The position numbers were made by a program, and so were the translations under genes. A stretch of 64,000 nt of DNA from DMER64 sp041654355 (GTDB taxonomy: Bacteria; Bacteroidota; Bacteroidia; Bacteroidales; UBA932), in assembly GCA_041654355.1 (NCBI GenBank), contig JBAZDQ010000001.1, positions 62,001-126,000 of the forward strand, written 5' to 3'. Positions within the stretch are counted from its first letter, which is position 1. The number at the start of each line of letters is the position of its first letter. Below are positions 34,794 to 42,876 of this stretch, one piece after another. A model generated the notes under the pieces. It was not told where the DNA came from. It saw only the letters and a program-made list of their open reading frames with translations, and did not search any database.

Positions 34794-36962
34794 TCACCGG
34801 CTGAGCTTTTTCAGGAAAGGGATCACTTCGATCTGGGACAGCATATAATATTTTGCCCTTTCAGATACCGAACCGATCTTTATGGTGTGAGCGCGTTTGG
34901 GCAGCGCCCTGAAAGTGTCTTCATCGGTCACATCATCTCCCAAAGCCAGGATAAAATCGTATCTGTCTTTTTTTAACAACCTTTTTGCCTCGGACCCTTT
35001 GGAAAAGATCGGGGGTTTAATTTCCACTATCTTGTTTCCCTGCATGATCTGCAGGTTCAAACGCGTACAGGGACCAATAAGTGCATCAACCAATTGCTTT
35101 GCCCTGAGTGAAGCCATCCAGGCATCCACATTGCGGTAATGCCAGACCAGGGCGGTTTCCTTGACTTCCAGCATGGAATTAGGCGTTTTATCCAGGAAAG
35201 ACTGAATGATCTCCATGATTTCCCGGTTCCAGGTAAAGGGTTCTTCAATGCGGTGCCAGATGCCTTTTTCCTTGTAAAAAGCTCCGTGTTCAGCAGCCAT
35301 ATCCAACGGCAGGGCGCCCATCCATTCTTCCAGGGTAGTATGATCCCTTCCGCTGCTTATGACTACTTTGTTCTTTGTGTCCAAGGCCAGTTGTTCCAGG
35401 ATTTCCAGAATTTCCGTTGTCGGGTAAGCATCTTCCGGTTTCTTTTTGAATGGAGACAATGTTCCGTCGTAATCCAGTATGATGAGTCGTTTGGAAGCCC
35501 GTTTATAGGAGCGGCGTATCCGCGCAATATTGGCCCCGGTGATTTGTTTCATGTCATTTTCCATATTCTTCTTCCGTATAGCAAGTAATTGCGTCAGGAA
35601 AAGGTCTGCCCATTTGTCTACCGTATTGACAGACACCACATTCTGCATTTGTTTTAAAGCCTGTATCTGTTCTTTTTCAGGCATTTTCAGGGCTGTAAGC
35701 AAAGCGTTGCTTATTTGGTTTACATCATTTGGGTTAATAATCAGTGAATCTGATAATTCCGTTGAGGCACCTGCCATTTCACTTAAGATAAGTACCCCGG
35801 GATTGTTTCTTTTAGTGGCCACGTATTCCTTAGCTACCAGATTCATGCCGTCCCGCAGGGGAGAAACCAGGGCAATATCGGCTATGTAATACAGGGCGAC
35901 CAGCTCTTCAAAAACCAATCCGTGATAAAAGTAATGGATGGGAGTCCAGTTAAGCGAGGAATACCTTCCGTTAATAGCCCCTATGGCCTCGTCAATGTTT
36001 TTCTTTAGCTTGGCGTAACGGACTACATTGCTTCTGGAGGGCACCACAACCATTGCCAGGGAAACCTTTTCGTGAAACTCGGGATTATTGTCCAAAAAAC
36101 GCTCAAATCCTTTGAGCCGGTGCATGATCCCTTTGCTGTAATCCAACCGGTCAACAGACAGTATCAATTTGTAGTTTCCGTATTCCTTGCGGAGCCTGTC
36201 TGCATTTTTTTTAACCTCCGGGTTTTCTATGGCATTATGGTACATCTGGTAATTGATCCCCATAGGTAAAGAATCCACCTGTATCAGGCGGTTCCCCTGC
36301 AATACCTTATCCAGCTCAAACTGAAGCCCCATGACGCGTTCCACCGTGCTTACAAAGTGCCTCATATACCCGTGAGTATGAAACGCGATCATATCAGCCC
36401 CAAGCAATCCGTTCAGGATCTCGGCACGTTCCGGTAAAATCCTGAACAACTCATAGGACGGGAAGGGGATGTGATGAAAATACCCGATATTCAACCCTTC
36501 CTTAGCATCCCGTAACATTTTGGGCAATAACATCAGTTGGTAATCGTGTACCCATATTATATCACCGGATTGAGCCAGTTCGCAGGATTTTTCACTGAAA
36601 AGCCGGTTTACCTCCCGGTACGCATCCCAATAACGGGCCTCATACTCTATGTATGTATAAAAATAATGACACAGAGGCCATATGGTGCTGTTGCTGTATC
36701 CTTCATAATAATTCTGGATCTGATCATCCGTAAGAAACACCGGATGAAAATGCATTTCTTCCAACTGGCGGGTAATCTCTGCTATTTCCTGAGGATCGTC
36801 CGTAAAGATCCCCGGCCACCCCACCCAGTGGGTTTCCACATCCGTTTCCAAAGAAGACAGCCCGGTGGCCAACCCTCCTTCACTTCTTATCATAGTTATG
36901 TTCCCGTCATCTCCTTTCTGCACCCGTACCGGGAGACGGTTGGCTATTATAATTAATTTCAT
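34794..36962 (-). CDS. otsAB: bifunctional trehalose-6-phosphate synthase/phosphatase
   Basis: A 722-residue fusion that makes trehalose from UDP-glucose and glucose-6-phosphate. The GT20 synthase half (to about residue 470) has IIANRLPV, the DIIWVHDYQLMLLP site and SVDRLDYSKGI; the HAD phosphatase half has motif I LDYDGTLSPF near residue 495 and LALGDDVTDEDTF near the C-terminus. The ATG for MKLIIIANRLP is chosen over an upstream start. A TATTTTTG box lies 16 bases before it. Convergent with, and directly abutting, the GH15 gene. Confidence 0.95.
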   Translation of the reverse strand: MKLIIIANRLPVRVQKGDDGNITMIRSEGGLATGLSSLETDVETHWVGWPGIFTDDPQEIAEITRQLEEMHFHPVFLTDDQIQNYYEGYSNSTIWPLCHYFYTYIEYEARYWDAYREVNRLFSEKSCELAQSGDIIWVHDYQLMLLPKMLRDAKEGLNIGYFHHIPFPSYELFRILPERAEILNGLLGADMIAFHTHGYMRHFVSTVERVMGLQFELDKVLQGNRLIQVDSLPMGINYQMYHNAIENPEVKKNADRLRKEYGNYKLILSVDRLDYSKGIMHRLKGFERFLDNNPEFHEKVSLAMVVVPSRSNVVRYAKLKKNIDEAIGAINGRYSSLNWTPIHYFYHGLVFEELVALYYIADIALVSPLRDGMNLVAKEYVATKRNNPGVLILSEMAGASTELSDSLIINPNDVNQISNALLTALKMPEKEQIQALKQMQNVVSVNTVDKWADLFLTQLLAIRKKNMENDMKQITGANIARIRRSYKRASKRLIILDYDGTLSPFKKKPEDAYPTTEILEILEQLALDTKNKVVISSGRDHTTLEEWMGALPLDMAAEHGAFYKEKGIWHRIEEPFTWNREIMEIIQSFLDKTPNSMLEVKETALVWHYRNVDAWMASLRAKQLVDALIGPCTRLNLQIMQGNKIVEIKPPIFSKGSEAKRLLKKDRYDFILALGDDVTDEDTFRALPKRAHTIKIGSVSERAKYYMLSQIEVIPFLKKLSR

Positions 36963-36978
36963 AGCAATACGTGTATTA

Positions 36979-36986
36979 CAAAAATA
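36979..36986 (-). promoter_or_regulatory. -7 box of the trehalose synthase gene
   Basis: Reads TATTTTTG on the minus strand, 16 bases before the ATG at 36962. Confidence 0.45.
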
Positions 36987-36999
36987 CAAAAAAAATTCC

Positions 37000-37007
37000 T
37001 ATCTTCG
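37000..37007 (+). promoter_or_regulatory. -7 box of tRNA-Pro
   Basis: Reads TATCTTCG, one mismatch from TAnnTTTG, 14 bases before the tRNA. Confidence 0.45.
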
Positions 37008-37021
37008 CAGCCCTAAAGTCT

Positions 37022-37095
37022 CGGGGTGTAGCGCAGTTGGTTAGCGTTCCTGCTTTGGGAGCAGGGGGTCGCCCGTTCGAGTCGGGCCACCCCGA
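37022..37095 (+). tRNA. tRNA-Pro(UGG)
   Basis: A 74-base cloverleaf: acceptor CGGGGTG/CACCCCG, anticodon stem CCTGC/GCAGG with loop TTTGGGA giving anticodon TGG, T loop GTTCGAG. CCA not encoded. Confidence 0.95.
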
Positions 37096-37097
37096 CA

Positions 37098-37133
37098 AAA
37101 AGAGGGTGACTAAAAAATTAGTCACCCTCTTTT
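37098..37133. terminator. bidirectional terminator hairpin
   Basis: Perfect 16-base inverted repeat AAAAGAGGGTGACTAA and TTAGTCACCCTCTTTT with a 4-base loop. It can end tRNA-Pro on the plus strand and the ABC transporter operon on the minus strand. Confidence 0.85.
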
Positions 37134-37149
37134 GTGAGGTGGAACCTCC

Positions 37150-38223
37150 CTACCTCTTCACTTCCAGTGTAATGATGTTTTTGCCGTCGCGGTGCGTGTA
37201 TTCCACTTTTTCACAGAGTGCGTTAAGCATGGAAACACGTATTTCATGTTCTTTCATTTCCATGGGATTATAAGGAGCTCCTTCTCCGGAACATTCCAGT
37301 AGTAATATTTCTTCTTTTTCCGAATAGGATAATTCCAGCAGGACGTTGGTGTGATCGGGTTGCATTTGCAGTACCTCTTCTGCCATGATCTGCAGCCGGT
37401 TACAGATCTTTGAGGGAATGACGTGCTTTTCGCAAAACCGAATCATTTCTCCCTGCAGCCGATACAGGTCAAAGAGCGGACTGTTGATTAAAAACTGCAG
37501 GCTGCGTACCCGGTGAATGAAGGCTTTTGTCTTAGGCTTGCCGGGGTTGTCAAATATCTGCGAAGGGGAGCCTTCTTCATAAATGACACCTTCATCCATA
37601 TAGAAAACCCGCGAAGAGATGTTGCGGGCAAATTCCATCTCGTGCGTAACGATTATCATGGTCATACCTTCGCGCGCCAGACGGCGGATCACGGCCAGCA
37701 CCTCGCTGACCATCGTAGGATCAAGAGCCGAGGTTGGCTCGTCAAAGAGCAATATCTCGGGTTCCATGGCCAGGCACCGGGCAATGGCAATTCGCTGCTG
37801 CTGCCCTCCGGATAACTCGTCAGGGAAATTGTAGGCCTTCTCTGCCAAACCTACCATTTTGAGCAGTTCCATGGCTTTGCGGTCTGCCTCTGCACGTTTC
37901 TTTTTTAAAAGTATCACGGGACCCAGCGTCAGGTTTTCCAGGACGGTCAGGTGCGCATACAGGTTGAAGGATTGGAAGACCATGCCCATTTTACGGCGTA
38001 TGCGGGGCACGTCGGTTCCTTTTTGCAGGATGGGTTCGCCTTCAATGAAAATCTCACCGCCGGTAGGCGTTTCCAGCAAATTCAGACACCTCAGAAAGGT
38101 ACTCTTCCCGGTTCCAGAAGGACCTATGACGGATATGACCTCTCCTTTCTTAACCTGTGCATTAATATCTTTGAGGACTTCCAGGTCCCCGAATTTCATG
38201 GATAAATGTTTAACCTCTATCAT
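37150..38223 (-). CDS. amino-acid-type ABC ATPase with extra C-terminal domain
   Basis: A 357-residue protein. Residues 1-245 are a polar amino acid transporter ATPase of the GlnQ/HisP type: Walker A GPSGTGKST, LSGGQQQRIAIARCLA, Walker B LLFDEPTSALDP and the switch His in VTHEM. About 110 further residues follow. This part (ICNRLQIMAEEVLQM, LLLECSGEGAPYNPME, MLNALCEKVEYTHRDGKNIITLEV) has the order of an RsbW/HATPase_c_2-like ATP-binding fold, with the N-box Asn not evident, so it may be degenerate. The ATG overlaps the permease fusion stop by 4 bases. Likely drives uptake by the 38220-40460 protein. Confidence 0.85.
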   Translation of the reverse strand: MIEVKHLSMKFGDLEVLKDINAQVKKGEVISVIGPSGTGKSTFLRCLNLLETPTGGEIFIEGEPILQKGTDVPRIRRKMGMVFQSFNLYAHLTVLENLTLGPVILLKKKRAEADRKAMELLKMVGLAEKAYNFPDELSGGQQQRIAIARCLAMEPEILLFDEPTSALDPTMVSEVLAVIRRLAREGMTMIIVTHEMEFARNISSRVFYMDEGVIYEEGSPSQIFDNPGKPKTKAFIHRVRSLQFLINSPLFDLYRLQGEMIRFCEKHVIPSKICNRLQIMAEEVLQMQPDHTNVLLELSYSEKEEILLLECSGEGAPYNPMEMKEHEIRVSMLNALCEKVEYTHRDGKNIITLEVKR

Positions 38224-40460
38224 ACAGTCTCCTCCTTCATTTTACGAATGCGTTTTCTTTTTGGATCTACAGAGATCTCCACTTTATCCAGTAACCACGT
38301 CAGCAGCCAGGCCAGGGCCAGGTATATGACCGTGGCCACCAGTAACGGGAAGAACGCATCGAATGTACGGCTGCGGATAATGTCGCTCACTCGCGTAACA
38401 TCCTGAACCGCAATGTATCCAACCACCGAGGTTGCCTTGACCATGGAAATGAACTCTCCCTTGTACACCGGCAATGCGTGACGCATTGCCTGGGGCAGAA
38501 TGATGTGCATAAAGGTTTGGGCAAGTGTAAAGCCCCCGGCAATCCCCGCCTCTTTTTGTCCCTTTCCGATGCTATTGATAGATGTACGGAAGATCTCGGC
38601 AACATAGGCGGCAAAATTCAACCCAAACGCTATGACCGCCACCAGCACCGGACTGATATGGACCGAGGCGAACACCACATAGAAGATGATCATCAGCAAG
38701 ACCAGCACCGGCGTGCCCCGGAAGAAGGCAATGTAGCCTTTTGCCAAAGAGGTGACAAAGCGCGAGGCTGACATACGCATGGAGCAGACCGCACCGCCCA
38801 GCAGGGTCCCCAGGAGGGCTGCCAGAATAGAGATGATTACCGTAACCGACAACCCGTCCAGCACCAGTTTGTAACGGTCTTCAAGGACCAGGTTGTTGTG
38901 AAAACTTTTTTTGATCCCTTCAAGAAACCCGGCTTTTGGGGGACTATCCTCGGCCCGTACAAAAGCAGCGGCATTGTCCCGGTTGATGTAACTCTTCAGG
39001 GCTATGATGCAGACGCCGGATTGATAATACGGATCCGAAAACGCTACCTGCCGGGCACGTTCTTCCGTAATCATGATGCTGGCAGCTCCGGCTACTACCC
39101 TGCCTGAAGAAACGGCCATCAACAAACTGTTAAACGGCATATCCACGGGAACAAACCGCTTGCCAAGGTGTGAAGCAAAACGCATCATCAATTCAATGTC
39201 AAATCCCGCCAGTTTCCCGTCAATTAATGATGTAAACGGCAGCCCTATGTTCCCGACGATGGCCACCGGCAAATCCCCGTTTTCTCCGTGTTGCGGGATT
39301 TCAGGCATGGTAGTTCCGGATTTTTCTATCCAATGTTCTACCATCAGGTCGTATGTCCCGTTTTGTCTGATCTCCTTTAAAAAAACGTTGAATTGCACCC
39401 GTAGGGAATCGTTCCCCTGGTGAAAAACAACCCCCAACGGTTCAAAAAACACATCTTCTGCCAAAATCCCTATTTCAGGATTTTCACTAAAAACATGCCC
39501 CAGCATTTCGGTGGCAAAAAACGCCGCGTCTGTTTTGCCCTGTTTAAGAGCCAACAATAAATCCGGAACGGTCTGGTATTGTAACAACCGGTCTTCCGTG
39601 TAATGTTTCAGGGCATAGTTTTCATGTGACGAGCCCAGAAGAACGGCCAGGGTTTTGGAACGTTCTTTCGCGGGTTGTTTACTTTCACGCACCATCACCG
39701 CCAAACCGCCTTCGTAATAAGGCTCTGAAAAAAGTACGCTTTTTGCCCGTTCTTCAGTTATGGACAATCCCGCCCCTATCATATCCACTTTCCCGGATAT
39801 CAAAGCCGGAAGCAACGCCCCGAACTCCATGTTCACAATATTCAACTCCATGCCCAGTTCCTGTGCAATGTAGGCAGCATATTCTATATCAAAACCTATG
39901 ACTCCCTCATCTGCATATACATAAGCCATCGGCTCGGTGACGGCAGCTGTTCCAAAATTCAAAATCCCGTTCTCCCCGCTCGACGGAATATCAGGCATCG
40001 GTCCCGGGTCACCCCCTTTGGGAAACCAACGATCTTCCATTTCCCGGTAGGTCCCGTCTTCCCGTATCCTTGCCAGCACGCGGTCCATAGCCTCTTTCAG
40101 CCTCTGATCACCCTGTCTTACGGCAAACCCGTACTGATCGTCCATAATGTACTCATCCAGTACAGTCAGTCCTTCCAATTTGGCTTCAATATTGGCCAGT
40201 ACCGGCAAATCGTAGGCTGTAGCATGGGCTTTACCTTCTCTTACAGCCAACGCACAATCCAACACACTGTTAAAATAGATAATCTGTGCATTGGGCAAGC
40301 GGTCCAAAACCATCTGGTCGGCCACTGTTCCGGAAGGAACTGCAAACACCTTGTCTTCCAGCATGGAAAGGCTGGTAATAAAATGACTTTCCCTGCTGCA
40401 CGCCATCATTGAAAGGACAACCAAAGCATACAGCAGGGAGGCTTTAAACGTACTTTTCAT
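38220..40460 (-). CDS. ABC transporter fusion: duplicated substrate-binding domains plus permease
   Basis: A 746-residue lipoprotein-type protein (lipobox LSMMAC, Cys21). The binding part is built of SBP_bac_3 halves: residues 30-145 match the second half of such a domain, 165-385 a full domain, and 395-495 a first half. The linkers PDIPSSGENG (about 155) and PEIPQHGENG (about 390) match, showing a tandem duplication in a shifted register. The HisM-type permease with about five helices follows (residues 530-735), including the EAA-like loop GKGQKEAGIAGG. Likely imports polar amino acids with the ATPase encoded next. Its ATG lies 4 bases after a TATCTTTG box. Confidence 0.88.
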   Translation of the reverse strand: MKSTFKASLLYALVVLSMMACSRESHFITSLSMLEDKVFAVPSGTVADQMVLDRLPNAQIIYFNSVLDCALAVREGKAHATAYDLPVLANIEAKLEGLTVLDEYIMDDQYGFAVRQGDQRLKEAMDRVLARIREDGTYREMEDRWFPKGGDPGPMPDIPSSGENGILNFGTAAVTEPMAYVYADEGVIGFDIEYAAYIAQELGMELNIVNMEFGALLPALISGKVDMIGAGLSITEERAKSVLFSEPYYEGGLAVMVRESKQPAKERSKTLAVLLGSSHENYALKHYTEDRLLQYQTVPDLLLALKQGKTDAAFFATEMLGHVFSENPEIGILAEDVFFEPLGVVFHQGNDSLRVQFNVFLKEIRQNGTYDLMVEHWIEKSGTTMPEIPQHGENGDLPVAIVGNIGLPFTSLIDGKLAGFDIELMMRFASHLGKRFVPVDMPFNSLLMAVSSGRVVAGAASIMITEERARQVAFSDPYYQSGVCIIALKSYINRDNAAAFVRAEDSPPKAGFLEGIKKSFHNNLVLEDRYKLVLDGLSVTVIISILAALLGTLLGGAVCSMRMSASRFVTSLAKGYIAFFRGTPVLVLLMIIFYVVFASVHISPVLVAVIAFGLNFAAYVAEIFRTSINSIGKGQKEAGIAGGFTLAQTFMHIILPQAMRHALPVYKGEFISMVKATSVVGYIAVQDVTRVSDIIRSRTFDAFFPLLVATVIYLALAWLLTWLLDKVEISVDPKRKRIRKMKEETV

Positions 40461-40464
40461 GGAA

Positions 40465-40472
40465 CAAAGATA
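40465..40472 (-). promoter_or_regulatory. -7 box of the ABC transporter operon
   Basis: Reads TATCTTTG on the minus strand, ending 4 bases before the ATG at 40460; predicts a leaderless mRNA. Confidence 0.6.
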
Positions 40473-40475
40473 ATT

Positions 40476-40499
40476 AAATGGAATTTGACTGCGCCAAAA
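40476..40499. promoter_or_regulatory. possible shared operator, third copy of a repeated motif
   Basis: Starts AAATGGAATTTGAC and ends GCGCCAAAA, nearly identical to the arms of the inverted repeat at 28358-28460. It lies exactly between the two divergent -7 boxes and contains a TTTG (40484-40487) 17 bases before the plus-strand box, so it may be a -33 region, an operator, or both. Confidence 0.45.
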
Positions 40500-40504
40500 T
40501 TATG

Positions 40505-40512
40505 TATCTTTG
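40505..40512 (+). promoter_or_regulatory. -7 box of the DUF134 gene
   Basis: Reads TATCTTTG, ending 4 bases before the ATG at 40517. This sets the start codon and rules out the in-frame ATG at 40478. Confidence 0.6.
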
Positions 40513-40516
40513 TTTG

Positions 40517-40936
40517 ATGCCAAACCGCAAAAGACACCGTCATATGTCGGCCCTGCCTCCCATGGAGGGATACAGGCCTTACGGGATCCCCGGAAGGGAC
40601 CGTGGATCAGTGGAGTTGCTGTTTGAAGAATATGAGGCCATTCGCCTGGCCGATTATGAGAACCTGACGCAAGAGGAAGCGGCGCACAGAATGAATATCT
40701 CGCGGCCTACTTTTACGCGTTTATACGACAAGGCACGCAAAAATATTGCCCGTGCCTTTATTGAAAGCAAAAGCATTGTGATTCGCGGCGGGGATTACGA
40801 AATTGACAATCACTGGTACCGATGCCGTCATTGCCACCAGGTAAATTCTTCCCCGGACCCTATCGATAATTGCCAGAATTGTCATTCAGACGATATTTTG
40901 TCTTTGAATAAACAATTTCCTAAACCTTCAAAGTGA
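40517..40936 (+). CDS. DUF134 (UPF0251) putative DNA-binding protein
   Basis: A 139-residue protein of the DUF134 group. It begins MPNRKRHRHMSALPP, continues with the family YRPYGIPGRDRGSVELLFEEYEAIRLADYENLTQEEAAHRMNISRPTF (a sigma-70 region 4-like HTH), and ends with a CxxC...CxxC pair (YRCRHCHQ, DNCQNCHS) that could bind zinc or an Fe-S cluster. The promoter box directly upstream fixes the start. Overlaps the glycosylase gene by 4 bases (GTGA). It is divergent from the ABC transporter and might regulate it, by inference. Confidence 0.88.
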   Translation: MPNRKRHRHMSALPPMEGYRPYGIPGRDRGSVELLFEEYEAIRLADYENLTQEEAAHRMNISRPTFTRLYDKARKNIARAFIESKSIVIRGGDYEIDNHWYRCRHCHQVNSSPDPIDNCQNCHSDDILSLNKQFPKPSK

Positions 40937-41511
40937 CGGAATCTTTCAGACAACAGATACTCAACTGTACGCGTTGTGATCTCTCAAAAACACGTAAACA
41001 TGTGATCTTTGGGGAAGGCAATCCCAATGCAGACATTCTGATTATAGGAGAAGCTCCCGGGCAGGACGAAGACCTTATAGGCCGTCCTTTTGTTGGTTTG
41101 TCGGGGCAATTATTGGATAAAATCCTGGCTGCCTGCGGTTTCACCAGGCAAAAACACGTCTTTATCAGTAATATTGTGAAGTGCCGGCCACCCGGAAATC
41201 GTGTACCTACGACAGCAGAAGCTGCCTGCTGCATTCCTTGGCTGTATGAACAGATTGAACGCATTGATCCAAAAATCATGGTTCTGCTGGGTGCTACTGC
41301 CTTGCGCTATATTGCCGGACCGGGATATAAGATCACGCGGGATCACGGACACTGGTTTACCTGTATGGACCGTCAGACAATGGCCGTCTACCATCCGGCC
41401 GCCCTGTTGCGCAATCCCGAACTAAAACGGGATACATGGACCGACTTCAAAAATATAGTTTTAAAATACAGGGAACTCTCCGATCCCCAACACCCCTGCC
41501 GCTATATCTAA
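40933..41511 (+). CDS. family 4 uracil-DNA glycosylase
   Basis: Removes uracil from DNA. 192 residues with the family-4 motif GEAPGQDED, the Fe-S cysteines near the N-terminus (CTRCDLSKTR) and in the middle (KCRPPGNR, then AACCIPW), and a C-terminal YHPAALLR. Start codon is GTG, overlapping the DUF134 stop. It ends with a 4-base tail-to-tail overlap with the Fe-S protein gene. Coupling of a glycosylase to DUF134 is unusual. Confidence 0.93.
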   Translation: MTESFRQQILNCTRCDLSKTRKHVIFGEGNPNADILIIGEAPGQDEDLIGRPFVGLSGQLLDKILAACGFTRQKHVFISNIVKCRPPGNRVPTTAEAACCIPWLYEQIERIDPKIMVLLGATALRYIAGPGYKITRDHGHWFTCMDRQTMAVYHPAALLRNPELKRDTWTDFKNIVLKYRELSDPQHPCRYI

Positions 41512-42161
41512 ACTTTTGTGTGTTCCCATATCTTCAGGTCTATGCAATCAATACGCGTAGTTTCGTCTTCCAAAGACACGATCACCCCTGAATGAATTTT
41601 TCCCATCATGCAATGAGCCGGAAGGAATTTCACGGTCTGTCCTACAAAAGGACGCATCCCTTCAATTACTCCCCTGAAAGAAAGCACCATACATATTCCC
41701 GCCTCAATAACCGCCTCTTCCCGGCCCAATAGTTTCCCCGGCCCGATCACCCACACATCCAACAACCCGTTATCTATCTCCATAACCCGCGCAAAATGCG
41801 TAATGGGACAACCTAACGGGCGGTAGCGGATCACATCGTCTTTTAATATCTTATTGGCCGAAAAACAGGCCAGCGTCTCGCGACAAGAAGGCTCTCCGGG
41901 CAACGGGTGCAGCAGAAAATCCCCCTTTGCCTTGTCTATCAGCCCCACATAAGTCTCTTTTTCCTGAATATTTGCCGAGTTCAGGATCTCCGTCAACTTT
42001 CGGAACTGCATCTTAAACCGTTCCTGCCTGAAAACCGGGCATTGTTCCGGCATCGTTTTTTTTTCTTTTAATGCCGAGGCAAAGGCCGCACAATTTACAT
42101 AACCGCAAGCCCCGCAATTAAATCCCGGAAGCAGGGCAACGAGAGTTTCTTCCTTGATCAT
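41508..42161 (-). CDS. Fe-S cluster protein with PF04060-type N-terminus
   Basis: A 217-residue soluble protein. Residues 8-42 carry the CxxCxxxxC-x16-C pattern (C16, C19, C24, C41; LLPGFNCGACGYVNCAAFASAL), as in RnfB and the corrinoid Fe-S protein family, expected to bind one [4Fe-4S] cluster. Further cysteines (SCRETLACF, RPLGCPITHFARV, LPAHCMMGKIHSG) suggest a second metal site. The C-terminal domain is not recognised. Last gene of the ABC ATPase-GTPase-Fe-S operon, 3 bases after the GTPase gene. Probably a redox partner or cofactor carrier; the client is unknown. Confidence 0.82.
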   Translation of the reverse strand: MIKEETLVALLPGFNCGACGYVNCAAFASALKEKKTMPEQCPVFRQERFKMQFRKLTEILNSANIQEKETYVGLIDKAKGDFLLHPLPGEPSCRETLACFSANKILKDDVIRYRPLGCPITHFARVMEIDNGLLDVWVIGPGKLLGREEAVIEAGICMVLSFRGVIEGMRPFVGQTVKFLPAHCMMGKIHSGVIVSLEDETTRIDCIDLKIWEHTKV

Positions 42162-42164
42162 GAC

Positions 42165-42866
42165 TTATTCTCCCTTATATTCCTGCACCCCGTTAATGTG
42201 CCGCAACACACCCCGGTGGAATTTCTTTTCAATGTGCATTTCTCCTACGCACAGAGTACAAATAGAAAACGGTGCATTATGGCGCAAACGGTCTTCGCTG
42301 TAATCAAACACAGGAGCTTCGGAAAAACATGCCGCTAATTCAGCCGCCCCTTTACCTGTTAGTCCGTTGGTTTCAATAATACGGCACCCGGAATTCATCT
42401 CCATGACCCGTTCTCTGAATATTTCCCTTTCTGCCTGAGATATCATATCCCCTTTTGTTATGGCTACGACATTGGCAGTACTTAAGAAAGGGCCAACTTT
42501 CAAAGGAGTGTTCGGCCCTGTTGTGGCATCAATAACACAAACCCCCAGGCCATTGGTGGTATATGGAGCACACCTGTGGCACAATCCGGCTGTTTCTACA
42601 ATAAGCATATCTGCGGTATGCTCAGAGGCAAAAGACACCATTTCTCCCATGTTGTAAATGGTGTAATGATCCGGGCACATATCCCTGGACAAACCTACCA
42701 TGGTGGGTACCCCGGTCTTTTTAAAGCGGACCTGGTCTTCCGTATACAGGCAATCAATCTTGGCAATCGCGATTTTTACCTGCTGTTCTTTCAAAAATTT
42801 AATGGTATTGAGCAATACAGACGTTTTCCCTGCTCCCGGCGTACCGGCTACTACTATTACTTTCAT
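42165..42866 (-). CDS. HypB/UreG-like metallochaperone GTPase
   Basis: A 233-residue P-loop GTPase of the SIMIBI class. N-terminal MKVIVVAGTPGAGKTS is the G1 loop; LIVETAGLCHRCAP is the G3-like region with extra cysteines; TKGD stands in for NKxD. A CTLC motif near residue 205 could bind metal. HypB and UreG relatives deliver nickel to hydrogenase and urease, but no such enzyme is in the window. The ATG giving MKVIVVAG, 10 bases after the ABC gene stop, is preferred to an upstream GTG inside that gene. Metal and client are unknown. Confidence 0.85.
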   Translation of the reverse strand: MKVIVVAGTPGAGKTSVLLNTIKFLKEQQVKIAIAKIDCLYTEDQVRFKKTGVPTMVGLSRDMCPDHYTIYNMGEMVSFASEHTADMLIVETAGLCHRCAPYTTNGLGVCVIDATTGPNTPLKVGPFLSTANVVAITKGDMISQAEREIFRERVMEMNSGCRIIETNGLTGKGAAELAACFSEAPVFDYSEDRLRHNAPFSICTLCVGEMHIEKKFHRGVLRHINGVQEYKGE

Positions 42867-42876
42867 GGTTTTCTTT

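Noticed and set aside
40478..40516. In-frame upstream ATG of the DUF134 gene
   Set aside because: It lies inside the repeated motif and before the -7 box, so it would not be transcribed in frame; the family N-terminus starts at 40517.
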